In this document: positions 12,901 through 27,900 of the stretch, in pieces | How the letters are laid out: the number at the start of each line of letters is the position of its first letter | Numbering within the stretch: position 1 is the first letter of the stretch | Translations under genes and position numbers: made by a program | Notes under the pieces: model-generated | Database searches by the model: none | What the model was told of the DNA's origin: nothing | What the model saw: only the letters and a program-made list of their open reading frames with translations | DNA from: Sitta carolinensis | Lineage: Eukaryota > Chordata > Aves > Passeriformes > Sittidae | Assembly (NCBI GenBank): GCA_032173965.1 | Contig: CM063283.1 | Coordinates: 110,679,108 to 110,743,107 of the forward strand | Reading direction: 5' to 3' | Length of the DNA: 64,000 nt

Positions 12901-15900
12901 CCACTCCTGCTGCCACTGAGTGACCTGACAGCTCCAAGCTCTGCAACTGCAGTGGCAGAGCATCCTGCAGCTGGGGACACTGTCACCAACAGCCCTTTCT
13001 TCCCTGGAGGTGATGGGAAGCACCATTTTTAAGCAGATGGACCTAAACTGGCAGCATAAAAAGGAAATGATGCCTGGGTGAAGAACTTTCAAGTTTTCTC
13101 TCACCAAGGTGACACAGCAGCACGAGGAAATACAGAGTCCCAGCTCACTCATGTCCTTACCTCCAAACCAAACTATTTTGTTCAAACATTTTTTTGATCA
13201 AAAATAAATGTTTTTTTGCCAGTGTGCAGCCTGGTGTTGGCACACAGGACCTTTCTGTCACTGATCACGGCCCAGTGCCCAAGAGCTGTCATATCCCACA
13301 TGAAATAAATCATCTTCATTTAGGTTCCAGGCTGTGTCAATTCCCAGGATGACTGAGAATACCAGCCAGAACACAGCTCTTGACAGATGATGAGACAAGT
13401 CCAGAGAGACAAGGATGGGGAGCAGGGGGATATTTTCCTGTGGACAGGGTCTATGTATCCTCTGTTGTCTCAGGAGAGAGCCAGAAATAATCCCAGGGCT
13501 GGGCAGTTGTTATTCTTTCCAGATACCAATCTCATTCAAACCCAAGAAATTTAACTACAAACTTACTTGATGCTGGGATCCAAAGCCACACTTAGGTAAA
13601 GTTTTTTGGTTTGTTGTTTAAAAATTAATAAATCTTTATACATCTTTATATAACAAACATTCCCTACACAGAGAATCCAAACAGAAGAGTACTCACCATA
13701 GAGCCTTCTCCATTCCACTTGTCACCCATCACTGGATCACACACTGTAAAAAAATTTAGGTTGAGAAAAAGAGTAGAAAAGAAAAGACCCTGGTGAGAGG
13801 GAAAAATTTTAGATAAAAGTAGTGCCTACAGAACAGCACCCCAAAGCTTACACACTCTCACAGCTCTTGTGGCATGCTGAAATTTGTGTCTGGTGGCTGC
13901 CAATATCAAAAGAGTAGGTTATGTGTCTTCAAAAGTTGTCTGGATTGGTAGTATGGAAGGGAGAAACATGGAGAAGCTAACAGCCCTGAAAAGAGTCCTG
14001 TTTTTACTTTATTGCAAAAAAATACTTCCCAAAGATACACACCAAAATGCTGTGTGTGTATTAAATAAAGAAAATATTATGATGAAAACAATAAGAAAAT
14101 TTATGCCAAAGTACTTGGTGTTATGATATTAACATATGTTTGGCACAGGCTCTGTATCACCAGCAGTATTAAAAACACATTCCAAGTGTCCTCAGTGAGG
14201 ATGGAAACAGCCTAGCATTGCACTTCAAAAAGGAACATTGTTCATTGTATTAAAAGATCTTTAAGCAAGATCCAAAAGAAACACAAATCCAAGGATATCA
14301 AATCAATGTCAGTATTTCAGGAAGTTTTGATGAGCAAAAAGAGGGCAATTTATTTTACATTTTAAAAATATTTTCTTTACATTATAATCTATTTATTAAA
14401 CATAGAGGATCTTAGAAGCCTTGCTGTGTTCTCACCACCTGACCACTCCCTTCCTGTTCTACACAGTGAGATGTCTTTTTCTTTTCATACTCCAAAAGAG
14501 TCTTTAGCTTTCACACAAGGCTACGAAGAATTTGACAATCCAATAGTGTAAATGAAGGCTAAAAAGCAACAGAATCCAGACAAGATTTCTCTGCTGTATT
14601 TTGCTAAGACCTATGCTTTGTTAATTTTAAGTCAGGTGTCACTGCTCAGTACAACACCCTGCAAATCCTGCCAGTCATCCAGGAGGTTTCCTGGCCACAC
14701 TGTTTACTGAGCCTGAAGATGACAGCTCCAACCATCATTCCCAGCTTTTTATTTCACTAAATCCTCACTGACTTTGCCCCATCACTCTGAAAGCTATGCT
14801 CAATTCAAGTTGGTTATGTTCAAAATTATGTGAAAGAGGAGGGGAAGGAAGGGAAGAGAAGAAATCTTTTCTCACAGGTTGAATGAAGCCTGATGTGACA
14901 TATTAGTGACAACAGCTGCTGGAGTCTCTTGCCCCTGGATAGTCCTAGGGAATATTAGAAAGCCCCAGAGCTAAAAAAGCCCTGGAGTTCAAGGTAAATA
15001 TGAAACTTATGAGGAAAAGTAGGACATTTCTGGGATGTTACATGGAACTGTGGCAGGGCAACATGGGAGAGCCTCTCCTGCTTTGGCTGACTTGGAAATC
15101 AAGGAGAGGCTTCCTCTGCCAGCACACACAGCCTCTGGACTATCAGCAGCAGCAGCTGGCTGGGATTTTTATCTTTTCCTGGATACAGACAACCTCGAGG
15201 CACACTCTCCTTTGGACAGCATAATGCAAGAAACACACTGGAAGGCTGCAAATACAGAGATAAAACCCCAACTCCCTCAACACCTAAAGCTGAAATGGAA
15301 CATCACTGGAGGCCCAGCTAGCTCCAGACAGAGCAGAAATGTTGTGTGACATCAGAGCAGTGTTTCCATGTGAAAAGCAGTGTTTCCTAAATGTGAAAAT
15401 GGTGAGCACACTCAATGAGGAAGCAGAAAGGATTATAATGCACATCCTTACCATACACGAGGTTAGAATTCTGTTGCTTCAACTCCTGGACAATATCCAC
15501 CACCATTGCAAGAAATGATGTGTCTCTTGTATACCCTTTCAGAAAAAAAAGAAAAAAGACACCTTGAAGTCCAATTTAATGAACTTTTTTGCTGTTTTTA
15601 GTATTGGATAGGAATACTGCATACTTCTCATTCTTTGGATATATGCATTTTTAGAACAAAGGCATTTCAGCAGTTGACTCAGGAATAATAGGCTGGAATA
15701 CAAATTCAGACAGTGCTTGCACAACTACAAGTATAACCTTAAAAATCCATTTACTAAGAATGTTGTATATGAAAGGCTCATATGCCTGAACGTGTATAAA
15801 CAAAGGTCAGGCTAGAAGGAAAAAAACACTCCTTTTAATAAAAACAGTATTTGGATCAGTATTATTTTTCATGTAGTAAACAGAAATTTTTAAAAATTCC

Positions 15901-18900
15901 ATACACTTTTCTCATACTCTGGAAGCAATTTTTATTATTAATAGTGTTCATGCTGGTAGAGTCAAACACATTAATGCAATAGAGGTTTAACCTTGATAAT
16001 TTTAGAGCAATTTCTAAAATACCAATAAAGTTCCTGTTTTTCAGGCTTAGTGGTAAAATAAGCTGGAAATAAGTTTTACTGCATTTCAAGGCCCCAATCA
16101 CAATGCTAGCACCACAATATTCTTATTAATCATTAGTTTTTAATTTTATACATGTCCCTTAATTTATATATTTATGTATAACTTTAGTTAGAACATTTAT
16201 GAATTATCAATTTGATTTTAATTTATTGTAGTTTGTTTCTTAGGGATGGTGCTGTGCAGGGCCAGGAGCTCTACTCAATATTTGTGGGTCCCTTCCAACT
16301 AAGCATACTTTGTGATTCTGAGTTTAATACTATTATTTTTACCAAGGTAGCATCTTTCAATGTCCTTGGAAATGTCCACTCTAATAAAATATTTTAAAGT
16401 ACATTTAAAAAGCAGATTTTGGAGAATTATTTTAAACTTGAAAAATTGATTAGTTCTTGGGTGCTGCAGAGAAATGAAAAAGATTCTTTGCCAAAATGCT
16501 GGATTTTATCCATGAAATGCTGATGATCAATCAGAAGAGTTAAACAAAAATATTTTTAAATGACCTGTGATGGCAGACTGGCTGGAAAATAACACTGAGT
16601 TTGATTAACATCATTGACAGAGGTGTTAAAACAGTTCCACTGAACTGCAATTTACCTCTTGCCTTGAGTATCTTACTGTAAATGAAACAAATACAAGAAG
16701 ATCTACAAATAATGAAGAGTCACAAAATCCATGGAGTGTTACTTTGTATAATGGGCCTAAAGATAATAATTTTAATCTCAGCTGAGATATCTACAGGCAT
16801 CAGACAATTAACAGTCAAATCCCACCTGCTGATAAATTTCTTTTTGGTGTTTAAATAATCATATCAAGTTCTTTGAGGTACAAAGTAGTTCTGTACTATA
16901 GTGAATGTCTGTTTGAAGAGAAAAATCTGACTTTTGACCCTGAATGAAAAAAACCACGATTTTAAGTTCAGCCACAGAGCAGCTGAAGACTAAAACACAA
17001 AAAGTGTTATTAGATGTTCAGAAATTACTGCTCTTCCTACCCTGCCTTCCTTTTGTTCCTACTGAAAATGGCTGCAGCAAATGAGATCTTAAAAGAAACT
17101 TGAACGACACATGAGAATCCTATTTTAAAAGGCTTTTATTAATAAATATTCCCTTTTTCTCCAAAATTCCTTTTTGCTGAAGATTTCTGTTTTCCTTCTA
17201 CCATTTTTAATCTTTTACATCCATTGTGCCAGTGATAGGAAAGGAGTAGAGGTCTTTTAGAAGAGTTGGAAGTGAAATAAAAAAGGAACGTTTCAGCTAA
17301 AAGAATACACAGATATTATTTATAAATTTTGCACACTAAAATCTCCTGAAAATTCCTACAATACCATGTGCTTTTCCTGGAAATGTCCTCTGTGTGAGTT
17401 CCTTCCAGGAAAGAAAGGGTGTTCATCTATTTCTCAATAACAAAGAATCCATTTGTGCCAAAATTAATTTCTTAACCTTAGTTCAATCTTTTTGCTATTC
17501 AGTCTCTTTTATTTTGGAGATATTCCTTGAAAAATCCCTGACAATAAGTCTTTGGACATGCTACATCCTCCAAGCCTGAACGACTGCTTTGGAGTTATAA
17601 CCCATGCACTTAAAATTTCCAGTTTTCTCTGGGTATAAAGAACTTTCCTACATGTGGAAGCCATGAAATCAATCAAATTTGATGATATATTTCTGCTTAC
17701 CTTTAAAAAGTCCCTGTTCACTGCTGTAAGAAATTGATACTGTTATCCAAACCAGATGCACAGTTCTTACTGAGGTGAAATCTGATCAGTAACCTACTTT
17801 TGAGAAGCAGGAATTGGGGTGAGAAGAAATTTTTAATAAAACCTTCTTGTAGAATCTCTCCTTTCTATGAGGCATTCTACAAGAAGCTCTCTTTGCCTAT
17901 ATTTATATTTATAAACACTTAGTACATAGTGCAAGCACAGGAAAACACTGCAGAACTGTATTCACTCAGATGACCTACACAGTAATAAGAGCAAAAAATC
18001 AAAAACATGACAGTCAAAACCAAAACTCAATTCCACTCATACTTTGCTCACTGTCCAAAGCACAAAGCCTTAAAGATAAAGTAAAAAAATCAAGGACAGA
18101 TAACTGTTTATAAAATCACGCTGCAGTACCACAGGGTGCTAGTACTGCAGACTTAGGAGAAAGGATTAAACTCCTGTCTTCCTAATAAATTTAAAAATAA
18201 TACTCTGACATTCCTCATCCAGTAGAGGCACTCCCTATTAAGTTTGCCTGTATATTAAGTGTGCCTGTACATGCCTGGCCTGTACAAGTCTAAATTATAC
18301 AAGGGGATCAATTTACCTACCCAGTTACGACCTCCCAGCTGGAGAACTCTGGCTGTTCCAAATGAAACAGCACGAGCCAGTTCAGACTATAACATACAGG
18401 TGAAATTTTAATTGCTTGATTTGCAACAAGGAGGGATATGTTTCACTATTCTTTACCCCTGTTTCCATCTCCTGGGAACTCCAGAAGAAGCCCTTCTTAC
18501 CTGTGAGCACATAATCGTACCGGTTGACCTTGTTCAGCTTAAGTCCTTCGTAAAGTTCATGAAGCTCATCTGAATTCAACACCTGACCCTTCCAGTGGGC
18601 ATAGCCTGCAAAGCAAACACCAGGTCACTTCTCAAGAGATGGATTTTCTGTTTCAGATCCCACAGATGATACACTTGGAGGGACAATATCAAATATCAGC
18701 ACCGGGAAGCATTTTCACCTCCTCTCCTGTGAAATGCTGTTGGTGAATGAAAGCTGCTGTCAGCAGAACAGGTTATGTGCTCAACTTCCCCTTAGCACCT
18801 CTGCCTCCCCAAGGAACTGGAGTGGCTACACTGCAGTCTGAGAGTGTCTATTCACCAGCAAATCAAGCTGAGCACACACAAGTCCTGCAAGATTTCCCAT

Positions 18901-21900
18901 GGAGCTTTTGCAACTATCCCTTTCCTTTGTGGAGGAGGAAAAACATGTTTTAGACTTTACTGGAGGAGGGTGTCAGTATAATCTATTTTTGTTATTTTAT
19001 ACTATATATAAAAAAAAAGGAAATACTGACAGTAGATGACAATCTTAACAGGCTTATAGATCTGTCTGGATACAGACCTGCACCCATCAGATACAGCATC
19101 CACTGGGACCTGCATGTCACAGAGTGACCACAGCAGAACACTGCCATGCATGCTCTTTGAAGGTACAGTGTCACCTGACTGACTATCTTCCAGAAATAGC
19201 ACAGCTTCAGTGCTGAGGATTCTGGAGGAGGAAATGAGTAGCAGTAAGACACTACAAACAGAAAAATAATATCCATATACTCTCATCCTTGAATGATCTC
19301 ATAAGAATTGCAAGCAAATATGCTCAGCTGAGAGAAGCAGATGGAAGGTGGAAGTTACTTGGGATAAGCTCCACTGATTTCAGCAAACAGTGGACCAAGG
19401 TCCATGGCAGCCAATTCCAAGGGAAAAAAATGCTATCTCCCTTAACAGAACTTACACATTTGATGAAAAATGTAAATTCACCTTGCACCTTGTCATCAAA
19501 GCCTGCCCATCTAGATGGCACCAATCACTCCTTTGTATGTAAGAATGGGACTTCCTCCATAGTGTTAGACAAGGCATCCACAATTTAACTCTTTCAATCT
19601 CCATAAATTCAGAGTTTGTTAAAAAGTTTATCTTTTTATCAACTGGAATTAGGAAAAGTGAAAGGTTCAGTGAGGTATCTTTTCCCATACCTCCCCTGTG
19701 TAAAGACAATGGTATTTTGTTTGTTTTAACTTCTGCTCTTGCAGTTAGAAAATTCTGTGATGAAAACAGTTGGCTTTGACTATGACTCTAAACTGACTTA
19801 TTAGACTGACTGCCAAAAGGTGCCTAGAGCCTGGGATAAGCACATTTTTCAGTTTTCCTTCTTATGAATGCAAATACACCCACGGTATGGTGAGCAGATG
19901 GATCATTTTGCTCTCCTCAGCTCACAAAGGCCAAACCTCTAAAACACAACTCACTGCCAGCTGGCTGGGGGCCTGACTCACATCAGCCACCCTCCCAGGA
20001 AAATGCTTTTCACCAAGGCCCTGTGAAGAAAGGGACCAAGTAAGGGATTTCTGTAGTTTCACTGCAACACCTGCCCACCCTGGCACAGGCCCAGCCCCAA
20101 GTGCATGAAGAACCCTGAGTGCAGGTAAATCCAGTATTTGGTTTATTTAACACAAATGCAGATATTTGTTCTGTCACATCTGCAGCACCACAGAGAAATA
20201 ATCTGCTCTCTCCTCCCTCCCAGCTTCTGTTGCACTGAAATGCCAGTAAAGGGACACAACAGAGTCCTTCCACTGTGGCCACCAAGGAAACTGGGTGCAC
20301 TTTCACCCAGAATCAAGGCAAAAAATGCTGACATTTGTCTTACACATGGCCATAAAAATAACTATGACAGATTGCTCAGGTAACCTGGATACTTTTCAGA
20401 AGCCATTTCTACACAGACCCTGTCAATTAACTACTGTACCAGAAGTTCACCTTCCCATGTCAAGCTGTCTTAAATGGTCAGTGCACAGGGTTCATGGTAC
20501 ACTGATCCTCCACAGAGGGAGAGAAATAAATACAAAAACTCAACTTCAGGCAGCAGCCCAGCTTCTCTCTGGAGCTGGTGTCACCCACATGGGGTAGGGA
20601 CATTGTCTGAACTCTGCAGCAATGATCTGCACAGGTAACTTGAGGATCCTTTTAATTACCTGGTAACCTGTAATATAACCTAAAGTCTAACTGCACAACA
20701 GCCAGAGATAAAACCAAAGCCCTAGGGAAACCCCCAGGGAAGCCCCAGCTATTGAGACATTACAAAAAAAAAAAAGGGAATGCCTTCACTGGAGCTGCAG
20801 AGAACTGTGATGTCACTAGGAACTGAACTGAATTATGTTCACATAATAATCAGACCAAATCAAAACTGGCAGCAAGATGGGAACACCCCTATGCCCTTTC
20901 CCCAGGGTAATTTCATGTAACATGACAAACAAAAGGGGCAAATCCTGTGACCCTGCATTTATCCTACTTTCCTGGCTGAATATAACACCAAAAAGCAGAA
21001 AGACAGAAGAAAAAGCCAGTTACTCATGCTCAAGAAGAGTTTCACAAACTAGGAAGAGGGAATCTCTTGAAAGGGGAAAGGCAAAAAGGAAGAAAGCTGA
21101 GTCTTCTTTATTTTGAGTACAAATCCACCAAATCTCTCAGTGCTGGTCTGAGAGAGCAGAGAGAACACTGCCAGTCACGACACAGCTCCTCAAAACTCCA
21201 CTTGGCTCAGCCTGCATTAGTCTCCCACATCTGCAGTAATTTTAAACACACAGATGAACACAAACACTTAAACAACCTTATACCCCTTCTGCCTGTGTTA
21301 CGATCTTTTATTGCAATTACATGTTATCTATTTGCTTTTAGCAGGTAAGGCAATGATAAACAAGTAAAATACAATTACTCATGCCATTAAAATGATGAAC
21401 ATATTCACCTGTCTCCAGAAATTCATATTCACCTCACCAGAAATGCTCTGGTTCATTTGTATGAAAAATAAATAGAATAAAAAATCCTCACAACCAAGAG
21501 AGGCAGCTAATACTTAACCCAAGATGAGTTTACATAATTGCCTTTGCTTGGTTTTTTTTTTTTTTTTCCTTTTCCTTTAGAATAAATTTTTAATCCTCTT
21601 AATTACTTTCAAAAACAAGGATGAAAGAAAATGAAAGTACTAGACATATGGGAAGGAAAAAAAAAAAACCCCAACTGACCAACACAGCAAAACAAAAACA
21701 AGCTACCATTTCAGTCTAGCAAAGCATGTAAGATTCTTTTGTTTTCCAACCCAGAACGTTCTGTTCTGAGGTTTGAGTTCCTCCTGTGGTGCTCCCTGCA
21801 GAACTATTCCAAGTGGCTCCAGTAGCAACAAATTTCACACAGGAAAAAGGAAGTTGTAGTGTTTGAGGCTCAGGATGGACAGGCAATGTGGGCCCAGCTG

Positions 21901-24900
21901 TGTCACAAAATGCACATTGCAAACTCCAGCAGACAACCTGGTCTGAACACATGACTCACCTGCAGCTACAGGAGGCCTTCAACAAAACCAGAAATTAAGT
22001 ACCAAATTCCCCACTGGATTTTTTACAGCTGGTCACAGAGTGGGAGTAAAATGCTGCCAGTGTCAGGCACCAGTGGAGATCTTTTCTTTCTGCCCTGCAC
22101 ACACAGGGGTGAATGAATCACCTGGGTGGGCAGACTGTGCAGAATCACATCAAGACAAAACTGTAATTTCTCATGTGCTAGACCTACCAGCCAACCCAAC
22201 CACCTACTACACACCCACTAAGTGGAAGTCAAACCTGCTCAAGAATAAAAGGAAAAGTAACAAAAAAAGCCCCAGTCTATTTGTTCCAGAGCTGTTTCAA
22301 AGGTAGGATTTGGATGGCAGAGTAAGCACATTATTGCTTAAAATCAACCTACCAATGAGCACCGAAACTGGAAATCACTGAAGAATTCAAAAGGCACCCC
22401 CCAAAAAATCAATTATAGAATTTAAAATAAATCTAGATTTTTTTTATAGATTGCACATCATATAAGGAGATGCTCCTGCAAACTGTATATCAATACAGGA
22501 CAAAGAGCACAGTGTTAATAGGCTGCATGACAGCTTCTTTTATTTGTATGTGAAGCATGATGCCACTCGAGAGTGAGTCACTCTAATCACTGAAGTTCCT
22601 CACGAAGCACCATGACTGTTCTCCCAAGGGCACAGATTCAAAGCGCATTTCCCAAATTTCAGGATTATCAGAGACTAAAGAAAGCTGAATTTTCTGAGCA
22701 GGAGTCAGCAGAAAGAGGCCTGTGGTATCTTACTAATTTGTAGACAGGGCAAAAAAAAGAGCAATAATGATTCACCAAAGCCTGTTAGTCATAAATTCTC
22801 TTTGCATTTAATTTGCTGCTAATTTCAAATTTTAAAACAGGAAAAGAAGGAAACGAAGTATACCATGTTCAAAATCCACTCTTCCACCTGTGCCCCTCTG
22901 GCATTCTTTTAGAAACTAAAGTTCACAGCTAGATTTTGAATGAGGAGTTTGTCGTCCAGCTTTAATAATGATGACAGAAATGGTTCTTGTAAAATTTTGT
23001 TTTTATAGGAAGATCAAGTTACCTTCACCCATTCACACAGCACACAATGATTGTGTACTGCAGGACAGTGCCAGACACAAGCTCTGCTTCCCAAAACTAT
23101 GAGGTTGTGTGGCAAACTTTGGGGTTTTTTAAACAGATTTATTAAAAAAAAAAATCAAAATTACAGAGGAAAAAAAAAAAAAAAGTGACTCCTAATCATC
23201 AGGAGCAGTTCCAGTATTTTAAAGACTCGTGATATTTGAGATATTTTTGGGTTTGGGATGCTCATTTTGGTCTTCTTGTGGGAGGAGGAATCTCTAATCT
23301 GTTGTTCCTTCCACAGTCTGCCAAACCTTGAATGAAACACTGGTAACTGTTCCCTGGCTGTGATACCATTAAAACCAAATTTCAAATCTTCTCTTTTTTT
23401 GTTTTAAGAACCTGGTCACCCTACTGGTAATGTAATTTTCCCACCTTCAGACATATTCAGTTTATGGTCAATAAAACCTCTATTAAACTCTCTCAGTGCC
23501 CTATAAAGCTGATTTATCATGAAACAGAAAGCTAAAAAAACCCACATGCTGATGTATTTCAAGCAACAAATAATTTGACGTGAAAAAATTGCTTAATTTC
23601 TGGAAGATTACACCAGTTTTACCCAGCTATTGAAATTAAACAACAGAAATCCCCAAACTCCAAAACCAAATACATTTTTAAATAAACAGAAGTCACACCT
23701 AAGTATCTTTGAAAAACACAAGAGAACCTTTGTACTGTGCCAAAGGGTACAGGCAAAATAAGCAGATTTTTGCCTAAGCCAGGAAAGGCCCCATTCCCTT
23801 GTTTAATTATTACCTCTTATGTGCCTCTCCTCAACAAGCAGAGATAGCTTTCAAGGCACCTTTGAAACATTAATTTTTTTCTTCCCAAGGTGACACTAAA
23901 TTCCCTCCATGATAGGCATCTAACGACCTTTTGAAAGCTGCATGAAGTTCAACAGGGTAAGAGTCTGATCTCTGTTCCAAAAGTCAGTAGTTTATTAATA
24001 GAGCTGTAACTGTACAGATACTAGAAAAGTACTTCAACTTTTGCCTTCCTTTCCTTTGTCAGAAACAACTTTTCTCTTTTCCAAGACGTTAAAACCAGAA
24101 TTTGCTCCCATATTATTTTCTGAAGACACCTGCAGATTTTCTCTATCTAGAGTAGCTCTCCCCTCAAACAATCTACCACCACCAAGACAGCACATGTGTC
24201 TCCAGTCATCCAGAAACGGTAAGTCACTTGGAGCTCCTTTATGGATGAAAGATATTGCTAAAACACACATAAATTTCAGCTTTCTTTTAAAAAATAAAGT
24301 CCTCTAGCACTGTGAGTATTAGGAAGTCTGAATGTATTAGGTGAGTGCATTGCATTCAGGCTTAGAGCTTAAATAAAAATACACCCAAATGTATTAATAT
24401 CCTTCTTCCCACCAAAATGAGATTTTGAGATACTTGACAGTACCTGGATGGGCACATAGCAAGGAAACATTGCATCTACCTCGGAATTTTTCTGAAGTTT
24501 GGGTTGGTAATGTGACTATGACTCTCACAGAGCCATAAATAAGAGAAAACCATTTTAGACTCCCTTATTTGCATGCCTGGCTGTGTAAATGGCTGTATTT
24601 GTGTTATTTCACTATCTGACTTAATTAGATTACTGCCTAACAGAAGAAACTCACACTCTGAAGGGCAGAAGGGGACATTACCATATCCATCATATCAACG
24701 CCCTACTCCCATATTTGGGCTTCTGAAAGACTTGAATCAAAACATGAAAATTACATTTCCACCCTGTATCGTGGAAATGGGAGTGAGAACATAAGACCAA
24801 TGTCCTCTCCACTATCATGGGATGAAGTGAGCCCCATGCTGAGTGAGTTCGGAGACTGTGGAGTAATATCTGTAAAATTTTACCTGTGTGGTTTGAAAAC

Positions 24901-27900
24901 TGGACAGAGTTCACCGTATCAACTTCAAATCCCAAAACCTGTAATAGAACACAGGAATATTTCTTTTACTAACACAACTTCATTAATACATTACCCACAT
25001 CACAAAACACGGTGGAGAACTCCTTGCTTTCCGGTGCATACTTTAAAATCCTGGGAGCTGAGTCAACAAGCATGCAACATAAACAAACAGCACAGTGCTC
25101 TACTACAGCAACAAACAGGGAACAAAAGTGCCGCTGGCAACAGCACCAGCAAAACACAGCTCAGGATCCTCAGGCTGGAGTTCATCTGGGGATAAGAACA
25201 GAGAGGCTGGTCCAGCAACAAGCACTGAAACCTTGAAGAAAGCCTTGGCTGGCCCTTCTTGGCAAGAAAAGAAGTACAAGGTACTAAATTAATGCAAACT
25301 ATGGAGGGATGATGCTGTTGGCATTCCAGAAAACAAATTTTTCTAAAAGGAGGACAGAAGAATCTTAAAAGGGATCAATATTACAAACCATACTTGATGT
25401 CACAATCAATTCTTTTACAAGTAAAAGAGAATAGAAAGAAATCATGGAGAATTCATCTGGGGTATGATTGGGCAATAAAGGGGAGAAACAAACACAGAAT
25501 AAAAAAAGCCTAAAGCATGCTCCAGAAGCCACCTGCTATACTGCATTACCAGCAATTTAAATACTGAAATACCCAATAATTTCCTAGTGCAATCAACAAA
25601 TATTCTTGTTGCCCAAAAATACATAAATAATATGAAAATAACAGCATCCAATCAGGAGAAAACTAACGAGGATTTTTAACCTGACAATACCTGTTTAATA
25701 CAGACAGGCACTGCTAGTCAAGCCATTTTTAGACATTTTCATGTGTCACGCAAGGAATTCTAATGCGAAAGTGACATTAACAGTCTGACGCCGAGTCTTT
25801 GTTTCCGCATCCAGCTTGCTCTGAGTAAGAAATCTCCTCAAAAGAAGTGCTGCTATGTATGGCTCAGTGAGTCATACTGGGAGATAACAGGGATGATGCA
25901 CCACTGTGTATGATCCTCTTGCAGGCAATTTGCTGGGAGGGGGGAGGCAGCCAACAAAGCTTTTTCAGTCACGTTTTCCAGCGAGAATCACGCCTCTCCC
26001 TTTTTTGTGGTGAAGGCAACTCCTTCGCATCGATTAAAACCCTTTTGGGTGCCTGGTGCCAGACATCAGGCTTTCCCTGTGCCTGTACTTTCCCTGTGAT
26101 AAGCCCTTTAATCCAATACCTGGCTACAAGATGAAGCTACATGCTGTGACAGGTCGTTCCTTCTGCCTGCAGGTGATACTCTTCTGTTGTTTCACAGCTC
26201 ACATCCACATAGGTCTTCATAAAATAAATCTCTGATTTCAGTATTTAATAAAGGTTTCTGTTCCTTCTTCACCAGAGAGCAAAGTAATTTGGGATTAATG
26301 GTACACAGAACTGTGGGTTACCTCAACATGACCAGGTTCAAATTAAGCTCAGCACCTATGCTCCCCCCAGGTTCTTGTTTGACCTTGGTGGATTTTATTT
26401 TAAAGCCCCAGGAACTGAATGGTTGAAAACATGACAACACTGTTATGACCTTAACCTTGATGCCTGGACATGCTCATCAAGCAAATAAATGGGAATATGG
26501 CCTCTAAGCAGACAGTCACCCCATAATCAATTCCCCTCCCTGTAATGAACAGACCTAAGTTGTTACTTCCTTGAAGTATCTTGGCAATAACTGTGAATTA
26601 ATCCATTTCTCTGCAATATTCAGATCACGTCTCTCCAACTACTTAACCCCCGAGACTACAGAACACACTTACTGTGATTTACTGCCTAATCAGCTTTACA
26701 CTCAGTGCTTTGGGGAAGGAGAGCAGGCACAACTGCTGCAGGCAGAGCAGCTCTGTCCCACATGATGGCCCCCAAAATGAGCAGTCCTTCTTTTGTGTCT
26801 TCCCCAGCACTAGCTACCATTTGATTTCTCAACCAGGTTTTCCACAGGATTAGGGATTTTTGGTTTATTTTGGCCAGTTAATCTGCTTCAACCAAAAGAT
26901 GGAAAAGTACAAGGGAGGCCACCTCTCTTGGAGATAGACAGGTGACAGGTTAGCTTCGCTGTACACTTGGTAAAACAGTAAATAAAATGCTTTGGAGAGT
27001 GGATGAAAAGCCACAGACGGCTCAAATTCTGAAGGGACCTTGATAGTCTCACTTTTCTCATCAGTCCAAAACAGGCTAAAAAACCAACCTTTCAAGGTCT
27101 CCGTGAAAATCACTTACTGGTGATTAAATTCACTCTGTCACAGTTTCCAATTTTCTCCAAAGTTTTATTTTGAATAAACACGTATGACTGAAAACTAACA
27201 TACCTAATTTTGAAACCTGATTCAACCCTCAAAATAGCTCACAGTTACTCCAAAGCATTTAATTTAAAAAGGTGCTTACTAAGGCCTAGGCTTAGCATTA
27301 GCAGAAGAATAATCAATAAGAATGTGAAGCCAGGTTGTGTTTGTTTTCAAGGCAAACTGCATTGGAAAGTCCTATAGAATTTAGTCACCAGAAGACAACC
27401 TGAAAACAGGATTGAGGTGATAAAAGCAGCTTTTCACAGCAATCACCTCTCCTATGACTAGAGAAAAAACTGTCTTTATTTTGGTGTGCATAATTCATTT
27501 TAACACTCTGATCGTTTCTAGTGGATAAGGAAGTGTTTTCTTCCTCCAGCCACAATTAAAACCCAGTGTTAGTGAGTGTCATCCTTCACACCTAAAGGAC
27601 ATCAGAGACAGTTTCTGATGCACTGAATGATGACACTTTCCTTGCTTACAAAGGGAATTTTGTTCCAAAGATGTCTTGTTAAACCTTTTTAATACATACT
27701 CATACTTTTAATTCCTTGGGCAAAGCTAACTGAAAGCACCATTTTGGTGTTATTTTCTAATTAATTAAAAATTTCTACTCAAACCAGAGGTTAAATAAAT
27801 ATTAAATGAAAGTTAATTAATTAGAAATACATTATTTTTTCATGTACAGACCTAGAAAACTGAGATCAGAGGACATGAATTGAGTGAAACAAATCATACT

